Numbered from the stretch's first letter, positions 37,281 through 48,227 are shown. The stretch is DNA of 64,000 nucleotides from DASQDN01 sp963833675 (GCA_963833675.1 CAWHYW010000037.1:62001-126000), one strand, 5' to 3'. Program-made: numbers and translations. Notes: a model not told the origin generated them from the letters alone.

Positions 37281-38054
37281 TTAGGTGGCGTCTTCGGCCG
37301 GGACCCGGGGCAGAATCGCCTTTGCAGTCTGCTTCAATCGCTCCGCCATGGTTTCCACGGAATCTAACGGAATCTGGTCAGTGGTGCCCACGACGGACAG
37401 AGCCGCGGCGAATGCGCCTGAAGGGTGGCGCACCGGAACAGCAACGCATCTCACTGCGAGTTCTTCCTCTTCATCGTCTACCGCATAACCCTGATTTCTA
37501 ATTTTTGAAAGCTCTCGCATCAATTGCCTGGGAGACGTAATCGTATTCCTGGTATGCCGGATGTATGTCTGCTTCGCCAGAGTCCTCTCCAGCAGATCCG
37601 CCGGCCCATAAGCGAGCAGAATCTTGCCAACCCCAGTGCAGTGGAGGTCCATTCGCCGGCCCACGTAAGTATCGATCTTGATTAGTCCTGGCGCATCGAC
37701 CTTCTGGATGTACACTCCCTGATCGCCATCCGGAATTGCAAGGTGCGCCGGAAGTCTGATTTCATCAACCAACACACGCATATGGGGAAGCGCAACCTCC
37801 GATATCGAGATGTTCTTCATCATCCCGAGGCCCAAACCATAGGCGCGCAGACCAAGACTGTAGTTCAGCGAATCTTTGCGTTTCTGAACATAGCCCAGCC
37901 GCTCCAACGTCAGAATGATCACGTGCGTTGAGCTCTTCGGGATTTCGAGCTTCCGGCTGAGTTCGGAAATATTCAAACCGCGGCGAGAGCCGTCAAGCGA
38001 TTCCAGAATCGCGAGCGCGCGTTCTACTGCCGTAGCGTTCGGTATGCCAGACAT
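37281..38054 (-). CDS. IclR-family transcriptional regulator
   Basis: 257 residues. The winged-helix domain opens with ALAILESLDGSRRGLNISELSRKLEIPKSSTHVIILTLERLGY (quoted in part) and the effector domain includes LRAYGLGLGMMKNI, LHCTGVGKILLAYG and GYAVDDEEEELAVRCVAVPV. These are the IclR hallmarks. IclR regulators usually control catabolic operons for aromatic or sugar acids. It is divergent from the operon starting at about 38222 and probably controls it, perhaps through the inverted repeat at 38083-38095. Confidence 0.93.
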   Translation of the reverse strand: MSGIPNATAVERALAILESLDGSRRGLNISELSRKLEIPKSSTHVIILTLERLGYVQKRKDSLNYSLGLRAYGLGLGMMKNISISEVALPHMRVLVDEIRLPAHLAIPDGDQGVYIQKVDAPGLIKIDTYVGRRMDLHCTGVGKILLAYGPADLLERTLAKQTYIRHTRNTITSPRQLMRELSKIRNQGYAVDDEEEELAVRCVAVPVRHPSGAFAAALSVVGTTDQIPLDSVETMAERLKQTAKAILPRVPAEDAT

Positions 38055-38082
38055 CTACCCTTCCAGCATTCTGTACTCACCG

Positions 38083-38095
38083 TACCTCTAAGGTA
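38083..38095. promoter_or_regulatory. Inverted repeat, candidate IclR operator
   Basis: TACCT-CTA-AGGTA, a perfect 13-base inverted repeat in the divergent region between the IclR gene and the sugar-acid operon, 29 bases upstream of the regulator start. Size and symmetry suit a dimeric IclR-type site. Confidence 0.4.
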
Positions 38096-38221
38096 GGCTG
38101 TACCACGCCCACGTCCAGTGTACTGAACGAAATCTTACGTCGCAACTTGACCCTACACTCTCGCCTCCGTACCCTGTGGCTAGCCCTTCTTCCCGGACTT
38201 ATGCCGACTCTTGTTCATAAC

Positions 38222-39233
38222 GTGTCCGCAATCGATTTCGATCTGCCGGGCAAGCACGACTATCAGGTCGCCTTCCATTTGGATGGAACGTGGGGCTACT
38301 CGCTCCTGCCGCTGACGGTTATCAATGGCAAGAGAGGCCGCAACTCGAACGGCATTCTGTGTTTCGGCGGGACTCATGGCAACGAATACGAAGGGCAGAT
38401 TTCCGTCAAACGATTGTGCCGTGACCTCGATCCCGAGGAAATGACGGGTCGCGTCGTTTTGATACCGCAGCTCAGTGAGAGCGCCTGTAACGCAAACACC
38501 CGGATCTCACCGCTCGATGGCGTCAATATGAATCGGGCGTTTCCGGGAAATCCGCGCGGAACCATTTCCTATCGAATCTCGGATTTCATCAAGACACACA
38601 TTTTTCCGCTCGGGCGCGTCGTAATCGATATTCATTCCGGCGGAAAGGAAGGGCGCCTTTCCGATCTGCGCGTCCTTCCATCCGATTCCCCATCCGAAAC
38701 AGAGAGCAGAGATCGCTACCGTATCCCGGCTATTCGACACTCCCTTCGTTTTCATCTACGCGAGCACTATGGCATCCGGCCTTCTCACCGACGAAGCGGA
38801 AGCCGAGGGCAAGGTGACAATCGGAGGAGAGTTCGGGGGAGGCGAGACAACCAGCCGCTTCGGCGTCCGGCACGCCTACGAAGGCATGCTGAATGTGCTT
38901 CGTCATTACGGCCACATGGAGGGCGAAATCCAGAATATCCGTGACAGCCGCAGTTCGCCCGCAAAGCTGGTCAAAGCCGACGAACTGACTGCTTACGTGC
39001 CATGTCCGCGTGATGGCGTTTGGGAACCGGTTGCCGATCTGGGGACGCCGTGACGGCGGGACAGCTCATCGGCCGGCTTCACGATTTCGCCGACCATACA
39101 GCGCTGGCTCTCGACATACGCGCTGCCTTACGACGGATTTCTGATCATGATGCATCTCAGCGCTCGGCCCTCGAAAGGGCAAACACTGTATGTCATCGCC
39201 GAGGAGGTCGCCTGGTCCGAGGTCCTCGGGTGA
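38222..39233 (+). CDS. Succinylglutamate desuccinylase/aspartoacylase-like zinc hydrolase (frame-broken)
   Basis: About 336 residues if joined. Zinc-carboxypeptidase-type ligands: His and Glu in GTHGNEYEGQIS, a third His in IDIHSGGKEG, and the supporting NMNRAFPGN motif. Frame breaks near 38655, 39045 and 39118. The remaining parts (YASTMASGLLTDEAEAEGK, VTIGGEFGGGETTS, QTLYVIAEEVAWSEVLG) fit the C-terminal half of the family. GTG 38222 is the preferred start; TTG 38147 would add 25 residues. It may split N-acyl amino acids or a related amide in the same pathway as the two enolase-type enzymes downstream. Confidence 0.75.
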
Positions 39234-40383
39234 AAATCACCAACGTCGAGTTGTTCGTTCTCAAGTCCGAGGGTCTATATAACAACCCGGAAGGCTCGGA
39301 GGAACCTCTCGGACCCACGTACATGGGGCTGGTGAAGGTCTCGACCGATGAAGGAATCTCGGGCTACTCCGATATGGAAACTTCCGCAAGCGTGGCGAAA
39401 GCTTGTGTCGAGGCGCCGAAGTGGAGCGAAGAGCCCGGCATGGAGTGCTTCGACGGACTCGCGTCACTCTTGATCGGTGAAAATCCGCTCGAAGTCGAGC
39501 GACTGTGGTACCGCATGTACCGCGGAAGCATTTATTACGGTCGTCGCGGCGTCGCTTTACAGGCGATCTCGGCGATCGACATCGCCTGTGGGATATCTGC
39601 GGTAAAGCGTATCGACAGCCCGTGCATATCTTGTTGGGCGGTAAGTGGCGCGACAAGGTCCGCGCTTACGGAAGCACTTTGTTTCGTCCGACACCGGACG
39701 CTATTCGTGAAGCAGTCGAGCATTACGTTGAGGCAGGTTTCACAGCTGTCAAATTCGGCTGGGGCGTTTTCGGCAAGGACTTCAATCGCGATGTGAAACT
39801 CGTCGAGGCTGCGCGTAAGGCTCTCGGCGACAATCGCGATCTGCTCGTCGACACCGGCTGGTTCGTGGAGCGAACGCCGAAAGAAGCGATCCAGGTCGTT
39901 CGAGCCATCGAGCCGTTCCGGCCGTTTCTTGTCGAAGAGTTGTTGCATCCGGAAGACTATGACGGCTATCGGCGCGTCTCGGACGCGGTGGACACGCGGA
40001 TAGCATGCGGAGAGCAGGAATCCACCGAATGGGGATTCGAGCAGTTAATTCATCGCGGCGGTCTTGACGTCCTGCAGCCGGATTTGACCCGCTGCGGCGG
40101 ATTTACCGTCGCCCGGAAGATCGTCCATATGGCGGAGCGAGCCAATCGTCTTGTCATTCCGCATTCCTGGTCGAGTGATTTACTTACCGCCGCGTCGCTG
40201 CACTTGACCGCCTTTCAGCGACGGGCGGAATTCGTCGAATTCAGTACTTCGGTTGGCCCTCTTAGCCGCTTGCTGGTGAAAGAGCCATTACGAATGCAGG
40301 ATGGTTATCTCCCGGTTCCGCAAGGACCGGGCTTAGGAGTTGAGGTGAATGATGCAGTCATTGAAAGATACCGAGTTGCCTGA
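39230..40383 (+). CDS. Enolase-superfamily enzyme (mandelate racemase/muconate lactonizing type), first copy
   Basis: About 384 residues. The start GTG 39230 overlaps the stop of the previous gene. The N-terminal capping domain starts KITNVELFVLKSEG; after one break near 39595 the barrel continues LWDICGKAYRQPVHILLGG. Metal ligands can be seen: Asp in LLVDTGWF, Glu in FLVEELLHPEDYDGY and Glu in RIACGEQESTEWG. The C-terminus ends in PVPQGPGLGVEVN, normal for dehydratases of acid sugars. A sugar-acid dehydratase role is inferred. Confidence 0.85.
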
Positions 40384-41057
40384 GGTTTCAAGCCGAACAC
40401 GCGTGGGACATCGAGCTTTGCACGTTTGCGGAAGAGAATCTCTACACCGCTGTCGTATCCGACTCTATGGACCAACTCGGCTTTCGCAATCAGGCGATGC
40501 GTGAGTATCTCCGACCGGTGCACGGAAGAAAGCCGGTTGCTGGTTGGGCCCGCACGATTTCCTGCACGGATATTCACTACATACCTGAAGACCCGTACGG
40601 CACTGAGATCGAAGCCATCGACAGCCTCCTTCCCGGTGAAGTAGCCGTTGTCGGTACGCACAAGTCGCTGCGCAACGCCCCGTGGGGCGAACTTCTATCG
40701 ACTGCTGCTCGTGCTCGTGGCGCCCGCGGCGCGGTCATTGACGGACTCATCCGAGATGTTCTCAAGATTGAGGAGCTCGGTTTTCCGGTATTTGCCAGCG
40801 GGATCAAGCCGGTTGACTCCATGGGACGCGGAGTGGTGACCGCATACAACGTGCCCGTCGAGTGCGCCGACGTGCTGGTTCATCCCGGCGACTTCATCTT
40901 CGCCGACTATGACGGAGTTGTCGTGGTTCCGAAAGATGCCGTGAAGCAGGTGATCGACTTGGCCACCGACAAGGTGCGCCGCGAAAACAGCTCTCGCGCA
41001 GAGCTCATGAAAGGCGCGTATCTGCGCGATGTCTACAAAAAATACGGAGTGCTCTAA
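40384..41057 (+). CDS. RraA-like 4-hydroxy-4-methyl-2-oxoglutarate aldolase family protein
   Basis: About 220 residues. It has the family block RGARGAVIDGLIRDVLKIEELGFPVFASG (quoted in part), with the catalytic Gly-x-x-Arg-Asp, and CADVLVHPGDFIFADYDGVVVVP near the end. The first part, ENLYTAVVSDSMDQLGFRNQ, is also normal for this family. No standard start codon lies upstream of ATG 40467 in frame, yet the frame is open and recognisable back to about 40390. A start before that may be hidden by a frame break. It cleaves a keto-acid to pyruvate or glyoxylate, fitting a sugar-acid pathway. Confidence 0.8.
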
Positions 41058-41061
41058 TCGA

Positions 41062-42177
41062 TTGCGCATCGTATCTGTCGAAACCATCCCCGTACTCGTC
41101 CCGATTCGCCCCGAGTTCCAGATTCGCGGAAGCTTGGGTTTTCATAAAGAGTCGCCTTTCGTCATTCTGAAAGTTCACACCGACGAAGGCATCACCGGTC
41201 TTGGCGAGGTCTCCTGCACTCCGGTCTGGAGCGGTGAAGACTCGGTCACGGCCACGCATATCATCTCGAACTTTCTAGAACCCGCCCTCGAAGGGGAAGA
41301 CCCTCGCGATATCGAGCGGCTGACGGCAAAGATGCGCCGGGCTGTAGCGGGACACCCTTTTACAAAATCAGGAATTGAGATTGCCTTATGGGACATTCTC
41401 GGCAAGGTTGCCGGACTGCCCGTCTATCGTCTGCTCGGCGGCCCGGTTCGTGAACGAGTCCCGATCAAGATGTCAGTGTCCGGCGCAGAACCCGAACGAG
41501 CTGCTGAACTAGCTCTTTGGGCCATGAACAAAGGACTCAAAGCGTTAAAGGTCAAAGTCGGCATCGAACCCGAAGCCGATCTCGTTCGTGTCAAAGCAGT
41601 GCGGCAGGCGATTGGACCATCAATCCGAATGGGTGTCGATGCTAACGGCGGATGGAGCGTTCGCGCGGCGATCGCGACCATTCGACGTATGACAGCCGAA
41701 TGCAATATCTACTTCGCCGAACAGCCTGTTCCTCCCGTTGACGTGCAATGGCTGGTGGATGTGCGAAGGAACGTCACAGTGCCTGTCATGGCGGACGAGA
41801 GTTGCTACACGCTGCAGGACGCGATGGCGCTTACGCGAGCAGGCGCAGCCGACATTCTTTCTGTCTATGTAGGCAAAGGCGGAGGAATCGGTCCTGCGAG
41901 AAAGATGGCTGCCGTAGCGGAAGCGGCTGGTTTGACGTGTACCGTCGGCAGCAACCTGGAGCTCGGTATCGCCAGCGCCGCGATGGCTCATCTCGCGACC
42001 GCCACACCCGGTATCGGCGCGGAAGAATTTCCCTGCGATATTCTCGGTCCGCTCGCTTATGAGCATGACCTTCTCGAACAATCGCTCGATTTTCGAGAAG
42101 GATCGATGAAGGCGCCGGACGCGCCGGGGTTGGGTGTGGCTCTCGACGAGAAAATGCTACAGCGCTATCGCGCGTAA
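41062..42177 (+). CDS. Enolase-superfamily enzyme, second copy
   Basis: About 371 residues from TTG 41062 (RIVSVETIPVLVPIRPEF). Catalytic parts: KALKVKVGIEPE with the Lys-x-Lys pair, Asp in MGVDANGGW, Glu in FAEQPVP and Asp/Glu in VMADESCYT, and Lys in YVGKGGGIGP. This arrangement is that of muconate cycloisomerase/dipeptide epimerase subgroups. It is one intact frame. It differs from the first copy, so the two probably act on different acids of one route. A stem-loop at 42282-42313 follows. Confidence 0.9.
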   Translation: MRIVSVETIPVLVPIRPEFQIRGSLGFHKESPFVILKVHTDEGITGLGEVSCTPVWSGEDSVTATHIISNFLEPALEGEDPRDIERLTAKMRRAVAGHPFTKSGIEIALWDILGKVAGLPVYRLLGGPVRERVPIKMSVSGAEPERAAELALWAMNKGLKALKVKVGIEPEADLVRVKAVRQAIGPSIRMGVDANGGWSVRAAIATIRRMTAECNIYFAEQPVPPVDVQWLVDVRRNVTVPVMADESCYTLQDAMALTRAGAADILSVYVGKGGGIGPARKMAAVAEAAGLTCTVGSNLELGIASAAMAHLATATPGIGAEEFPCDILGPLAYEHDLLEQSLDFREGSMKAPDAPGLGVALDEKMLQRYRA

Positions 42178-42281
42178 TTGGACCGCTGTTACGGAGAAAT
42201 GCTTCCAGGACAGTCTTATGCAAACAGACGGCGCGAGCGTTCGCTTGTTAAAAGGTCGAGTGCGCCCGCGCGCCCGCGGGA

Positions 42282-42313
42282 AGCACCGGGCAATCCTCAG
42301 CGGGCTCGGTGCT
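42282..42313 (+). terminator. Stem-loop after the second enolase-type gene
   Basis: AGCACCG (42282-42288) pairs perfectly with CGGTGCT (42307-42313), and three more pairs extend it to about 10 bp with a 12-base loop. A second palindrome, AGCTAG-A-CTAGCT, follows at 42318-42330. There is no T run. It may mark mRNA processing or weak termination between this gene and the small protein at 42373. Confidence 0.35.
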
Positions 42314-42372
42314 TATGAGCTAGACTAGCTTGGTGCCAGGACAGGTCGCATTAGGGAAAGAAGGAGCTGCTT

Positions 42373-42672
42373 ATGATCGTAATCCGCAACGTGTTCCAGT
42401 TGAAGTTTGGGAAGGCTCGTGAAGCTCTGGCCGTTATGAAGGAAGGCATCGCCATTCAGAAGCGGCTTGTGACCGACGCTTCTGCACGCCTTCTGACCGA
42501 TGTCACCGGCCCGCACTATACGCTCGTCTTGGAATTGACGGTGCCCAACCTCGCCACCTTCGAAGCCGAAGCGCCACGGATCTTTAGCGACAAGGATTTT
42601 CAAGCGAACTATCAAAAGATGGTTCCGCTAGTGGAGTCTGGACACCGCGAGATTTACACTATCGTCGAATAA
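42373..42672 (+). CDS. Small dimeric alpha/beta-barrel protein (ABM/NIPSNAP-like)
   Basis: 99 residues, with ribosome site GAAGGAG 7 bases before the ATG. The pattern MIVIRNVFQLKFGKAREAL, helix, TGPHYTLVLELTVPNLATFE, helix, then HREIYTIVE resembles the ferredoxin-like barrel proteins of the ABM or NIPSNAP group. No catalytic residue is apparent. Co-location with the sugar-acid operon suggests an accessory role. Confidence 0.6.
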   Translation: MIVIRNVFQLKFGKAREALAVMKEGIAIQKRLVTDASARLLTDVTGPHYTLVLELTVPNLATFEAEAPRIFSDKDFQANYQKMVPLVESGHREIYTIVE

Positions 42673-42726
42673 TACGCGTCTGTGGACGTTACTGAGTCCA
42701 GCGATCCTTGGCGAGTGGTGAGCTCA

Positions 42727-43603
42727 TTAACGCCCAACCGAATCCTGCCATCGCTTCCATTCAAGGCCAGGCCGATCGGTCCGAAACTGAACCAGCCGCC
42801 CGTGTTCCACCTCGGTAACATAGCAGGTTCGGCCGTCGACGCCGCCAAAGCAAAGATTGGTTGGATTCTTCCCAAGCACATCTACTTCTCGAATCACCTT
42901 GCCCGCCGGTGAAACCACTGCGACCGTTCCTTTACCGTGGCGAGTGATGTATAGATTGCCATCGACATCGCAGCGCATTCCGTCCATTCCGAAATCCGGG
43001 AATTGTATAAGCAAACGCTTGCCGGTCAGCGATCCGTCCGGTTGAATGCTATACGCCCAAACATTTCGCTGCATGGTCTCGTTGACGTAAAGAGTGCGGC
43101 CATCGGGACTGACCTCAATACCATTGGTGGTACCCATTCCGCTTTCGAGGAGAGTGACTCGCTTGTCGCGATCGATGCGCCAGATCTGTCCGGCCGATCC
43201 CTTCCAGTCCGGGTCGGAAGCCCACAGAGTTCCGTCGGCGGAGATCGCGATATCGTTCGGCTGATTCATGCGAGGTTCGTGTACGAAGACCTCTGGCTTG
43301 CGGGTCTTCGGATCTACTCGCAGTATGTTGTGGCCCGTATGATCCGCGACAAACATGATGCCGGCGCGATCGAACCGGATTCCGTTTCCGAGGGATCCTG
43401 GAGGCATTTCCACGAAACACCTCGCCCTTGCCATCCGGAGTCACACGGCCGATGGTCGGCTTGCGCTCAAAGCTGACGGCATATACATTTCCCGCGCGAT
43501 CGCATGCCGGGCCTTCAATCTCGCCAGTAAAGCTGTGCGGAGACGTGAACGGAGTTGCGACGAAAAGAACTTCTGCAAGCAAGAGCAACATCATGTTTAG
43601 CAT
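42727..43603 (-). CDS. SMP-30/gluconolactonase-like lactonase, one frame break
   Basis: About 291 residues. A hydrophobic leader (MLNMMLLLLAEVLFVATPF) suggests export. The six-bladed propeller features EGPACDRAGNVYAVSF, a break near 43410 (GKGEVF joins VEMPPGSLGNGIRF), then MNQPNDIAISADGTLWASDP, GMGTTNGIEVSPDGRTLYVNE and DFGMDGMRCDVDGNLYITRHG. The Glu, Asn and Asp calcium ligands of the family are present. It probably hydrolyses aldonolactones, upstream of the acid-sugar enzymes. Confidence 0.85.
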
Positions 43604-43620
43604 AGACGACGGGCCGCGCG

Positions 43621-44997
43621 CTATACCGACTCGCAGTCCTTACGAGCATTTTCGATGCAAGTCAGGATTCTATGCATTCGCTTTTTCTCCGGGATCTCCG
43701 GCAGCAGTTTTTCGAATTGCGCGCGCGCTTGCCCCAGCGACCCCGAATACTGCCTTCGCTCCGCTGCGCTCAATCGTTTCGTCAGATAGACCGGCGGTCC
43801 CGGCGCCGACGAGACGAGCGGCTCCATTGAAATCGTCCCGCAGGTCGTCGGTGGAATGTAGCGAAAATAGGCGTCCTCTGCGGCCAGAAACGCTTCACAA
43901 AGAGCCTTTCTCACGTCAGGTTGTCGAACGCGATAGAGCTTTTCCACACTGGCATCCAAATGCTTCTGCCAGGGGATCGATGGATTGGATAATATCTTGC
44001 CGGCGACCCACGTAGAGACTTCGTCACCAGGATTCGCCAAGATATGGTAGAACCACTCGCAAGCTCTGCCGCCATCCGCATACAGCCCTGCGAGATGGTC
44101 TCCGACTCTGCGAATTGTCGGTAGAAACCAGCGATCGCGCGCCCAATGCTGCGGCGGTTCCACTTGCGGCCCTCCGAGAGTACCGAATGCGCAATGCAGC
44201 GAGGCGATCAACTTTTTACGCAGCGTCGGATCGCGCCGCCGCGATGAGTCCGTGACATCGATCAGATAATCGATATGCCGGCTGAGTTCCTCCAAATGTG
44301 GAAGGCTGGCAGCGTCCTCAAACCGCATACCCCAACCGCTCACCGCTACCACTTTCTTCGGCCATCGGGAGCGAACATAATCGGCGCACCGGATATTCAA
44401 CCGCGCATGATATTCCGTGTCGCTGAACCGGCTGCATTGATCGCATTTGCAACGCCCTTGATCGGCCGACTGCATACTCACGCCATCGATAGGAAATCGC
44501 GTGAATACGAAGTCGATCACCTTCCGCATCCACTCCCACGACCGTTCGTCGCTGCCGCACATCGCATTCGGACTCGTCTTGGCAAGCTGCGGATTGGCCT
44601 TCAAAATCTCATCGAAACCCCACGAGTAAATACCGAGACCCGAGACAACCCTGATGTCGTTCTTGTGGGCATTCGCGATCAGTTGCTCCACGAGTTTTGC
44701 GCGCTGAGGCTGGACAGAGCTAGTGATATCCACCGGCCACGCGCGCGACACATAAAGGCCCCAGACGCACAAATCCTGCAACCCGGTTTCCTTCATGACA
44801 CCGAAGGTCTGGGAATAGTCTTTCAGAAGCTGCCGGTCGATACGCATGGAGGGCCAGGCCGCATTCGTATCCGGCAGCGTCGCCAAGTCAGTTATCCAGC
44901 CAAGATAGCCCCTGTAACGGAAGCTGTCCTGAGCGCCGGAGAGGGCGCTCATCGCGCCAACTCCGGAAGCCAGGAAATCTCGGCGGTTCAGGGTCAT
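43621..44997 (-). CDS. Tat-exported protein of unrecognised family, glycosidase-like
   Basis: 458 residues. Tat leader NRRDFLASGVGAMSALSGA. The body looks like a TIM barrel: VSGLGIYSWGFDEILKANP, FPIDGVSMQSADQGRCKCDQC (a pattern seen in glucuronidase and DUF4838-type hydrolases, where CDxC follows an active loop) and VVAVSGWGMRFEDAASLP. No catalytic Glu pair can be fixed with confidence. It is 18 bases after SMP-30 in transcription order and 1 base before the TonB receptor. Function unknown. Confidence 0.65.
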   Translation of the reverse strand: MTLNRRDFLASGVGAMSALSGAQDSFRYRGYLGWITDLATLPDTNAAWPSMRIDRQLLKDYSQTFGVMKETGLQDLCVWGLYVSRAWPVDITSSVQPQRAKLVEQLIANAHKNDIRVVSGLGIYSWGFDEILKANPQLAKTSPNAMCGSDERSWEWMRKVIDFVFTRFPIDGVSMQSADQGRCKCDQCSRFSDTEYHARLNIRCADYVRSRWPKKVVAVSGWGMRFEDAASLPHLEELSRHIDYLIDVTDSSRRRDPTLRKKLIASLHCAFGTLGGPQVEPPQHWARDRWFLPTIRRVGDHLAGLYADGGRACEWFYHILANPGDEVSTWVAGKILSNPSIPWQKHLDASVEKLYRVRQPDVRKALCEAFLAAEDAYFRYIPPTTCGTISMEPLVSSAPGPPVYLTKRLSAAERRQYSGSLGQARAQFEKLLPEIPEKKRMHRILTCIENARKDCESV

Positions 44998-47900
44998 TTA
45001 AAAGTAAAGTTTCAACGCAACCTGTCCAATTCTAGGATCTTTCGCGGAGAAGATTCGACCGCCTTGCGTCGGCAAGTCGATATTCGTGTTCGGATTGTTG
45101 AATTGTGTGTGGTTGAACGCATTGAAGGCTTCCGCTCGAAATTGCAAAGATATCGATTCCGAGAAACGGAAGTTCTTAAAGATCGAAAGATCCCAATTGT
45201 TGAGACCCGGTCCGCGTAGGATATTTCGACCCGAGTTTCCGATCGTGTACGGCCGTGGCGTCCGGAAATCGGCGATGTTGAAGCATTGCTCTGGGCGGCA
45301 CTCGTCAACTTTACCGGATCCAATGCGATCCGGTCGTCGGGCGTAGGCGAACGCCACATTTGCGGGATCGGTGGCGATAGTCGGAGTGAAGGGGAAACCA
45401 CCCTGCGCAGTGTAGATGCCACCGAGCTGCCATCCACCCAATAGAGCTTCTCCGAAACCGGACATCTGCGAAAGCATCGCGCGACCTTTACCGAATGGAA
45501 GCTCCCAGCCGAAGCTCGCGATGAACCGCTGGCCGACATCGAGCCCGGAGAGGCCCCGCATCGTCCGCAGATTGAACGGGTCGGCGAGAGTTTCTCCACT
45601 GTCGCTCGTCGAACTGTCGATGGATTTGCTCCACGAATACGAGGCCAGGAAGCTCAATCCATGGGAGTACCGCTGCTCGAGCTTGACCTCAAGAGCGTTG
45701 TAGTTCGAGTTATCTGCGCCATCATAGAACGTCCCTGTGCCGAAAGCCGGGAAGGGACGGCGCTCCTGGAACGGCCGGAGATCGGTCGAGCTTACAGGAG
45801 CTAAGTTGGTCGGAAAATAGCGCTCGAGGAATGTGCCCTTACTGCCCACATACGCCGCCTCTAGCGCCATCGTGCTCGTGATCTGTCGTTGAATCGCGAA
45901 GTTCCACTGATACATCCGCGGAGTCCGCATATGCGAGTTGAAACCGAACGTCAGAGGCGTTGTGAAGTTCGCATTCGCGCTGAACGGCGCAAAAAAGTTC
46001 TGAACGTTCACCGTCGGCCGACCATTCAACCGTCGGCTGCTGTTTCGATTCATCCACGATGAACGGCACGTTGATGATCGGCGTGCTGACCGCGTTGTTG
46101 CCGCTCGTAAGCAGATAGAAGATTCCGCCGCCCGAGCGAATCACAGTCTTGTTATCGCCGAACGGCCGCCACGCGAAGCCAGGCGCGGCGCGAAATCCTT
46201 GTAGTTGTTGTACCAGAAGCTTGTTCGGTAATCCTAAGTCGGTCGCCTTATCGATCAGATTGGAATAACGAGCATACGCAAACTGCGCTACTTGCTGCGA
46301 AATCGTATTGATCTGGCCGTTGTAAGTCGACACCGCCCAGCGGCCGGTATCGAAGTTGAAATTCGCAGCCTGTCCCAACATGGCCGTGGGCTGCAGATTC
46401 AACTCGTACCGAAGCCCAATATTCAAGGTCAGATTGCGCGCGACCTTCCAGTCATCCTGAACATAGAAGTGATACCGCTTTTCATATTGCCCGAAGAGAT
46501 TGCGCGGGAAAACTGCGCGCGCCCGACGTTGGATAGCCCGTAAGATAGTCGGCGAAAGCATTGCCAGTGTAAGTCCCCGTGAACGAAAAGCTGCCTCGCG
46601 AATTTGCCGAGTTCGTGGACGTCAGCCGGTAATCCCGTAAGTCCGCGCCGAACTTGACCGCATGACTTCCTTTGATCCAGGACAGGCTGTCCACAATCTC
46701 GTACATGTTGGTCGGGTTGACGAGAGGCTGAAAAGCATTGCCCGCGATCCCCTGAAAACCCGTAATGCTCAATTGCGGGAAGCCGGGGAAATTCAGACTG
46801 GTTTCTTCGAATCCGCCGATTCCCGCCTGCGCGGTATAGTTCGTGCCCAGTCCCTGATTCAGGTTCGCGTTGTGCATCCGCGTGTACCCCAGCCGAAGCT
46901 CGTTGATGACCGCTGGCGAGAAGATATGCGTCTCGCTGGCAACAAGATTCTGTACGCGCTGCCGCTGATTGGTGCCGCCATTGTTCGGATACGCTCCCGG
47001 GATTGAAAGCCTCCAGGTGATTGATGCTGTATCGGATCGCAAGTGAATCTTTAGCTGCTGAACACATGATCGTAGCGGGCGTTGCCCTGGTTCTGATCGT
47101 TCTGAACGGCGCGGCGTACGCAAATGTTCCGGTGGCGGTATTCTGCGCGGGCATGAACGGCAGAAAGTAAGCCGTCGCCGGATTGATACGGTTCTGCGGA
47201 ATGATATTCCCCGGAAATGGAGTGCCCGTCAGAGGATCGACGATCGGAGTGCTCAGTGAACTGAAGTCGCCGCGCCGAAACGCCTCTGACGGAACGAGCG
47301 ATATTGAACGTCCGCCCTTGACGGATACGCGTCCCTTCATAGTTGAGGAAGAAGAAGCTCTTGTCCCGGCCGTTGAATTTCGGCAGCATCACCGGACCTC
47401 CGAGCGGCAACGCCGAACTGATTCTGCCGGTAGGGCGCCTTCCGGGCGAGGAAGAAGTTCCTTGCGTCGAGCTTATCGTTGCGCAGAAACTCATAAACCG
47501 AGCCATGAAAATTATTGGTGCCGGATTTGATCGTGGCGTTGATTACAGCATTACCGCGCCCGTATTCGGCAGAGAACGAATTGGACTGCACCTTGAATTC
47601 CTGAATCGCGTCCACCGACGGCCGGAGCACCACGCCATCGAAGAGTTGCTCATTGATACTGACACCGTCGAGAAGATACTCCGTCTTATTCAGCCGGCCA
47701 CCGCTAACCGCTACCACCGTACCGCCGACGGTGCCGGACGTGCTGATGACTGCGTTCGGCAGGAGACTCGCCAATTGCACGAAATTGCGGCCGTTCAACG
47801 GCAGGTCGACAATCTTCTTGTTCTCCACTACCTGACCGATCGCGCCGGTCTCGGTATTCACCACCGGCGCCACCGCCTCGACCGTAATCTTTTCCGAAAC

Positions 47901-48227
47901 GTTGCCCACGCTTAAAACCACGTCGAATCGGGCTCTCTGCTCCACCTGGAGCTCGATTCCCTTTTTTTCCTGGCTCTGGAATCCCTGTTTGGAAACGCTC
48001 AGAACATACGTTCCCGTAATCGGAAGCAGAGGGAACTCATAATCTCCAGCCTCCGACGAAAGCACGGAGCGGGTCAGCCCCGTGCCGGTATTTCGCACGC
48101 TCACTTCCGCTCCGGAGACGACAGCCCCCGTAGTGTCCGATACGCGTCCGATAATCGACGCGGTTGGCTGACCCCAGACCGCCGCCGAGAAGATAAGACC
48201 AAGTAAAGTTGAAATCCAAATTCGCAA
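44998..48227 (-). CDS. Oar-like TonB-dependent receptor with carboxypeptidase-regulatory domain (frame-broken)
   Basis: About 1075 residues when joined. Signal peptide (RIWISTLLGLIFSAAVWG), then a CarboxypepD_reg domain (GRVSDTTGAVVSGAEVSVRN, GDYEFPLLPITGTYVLSVSK), a plug (IVDLPLNGRNFVQLASLLPN, LNKTEYLLDGVSINEQLFDG, GNAVINATIKSGTNNFHGS) and a barrel ending in RIGQVALKLYF with a terminal aromatic residue. At least five frame breaks at about 47390, 47340, 47090, 46525 and 46050. Such acidobacterial receptors bring in oligosaccharides or other large molecules. It probably supplies the sugar-acid enzymes encoded beside it. Confidence 0.85.
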
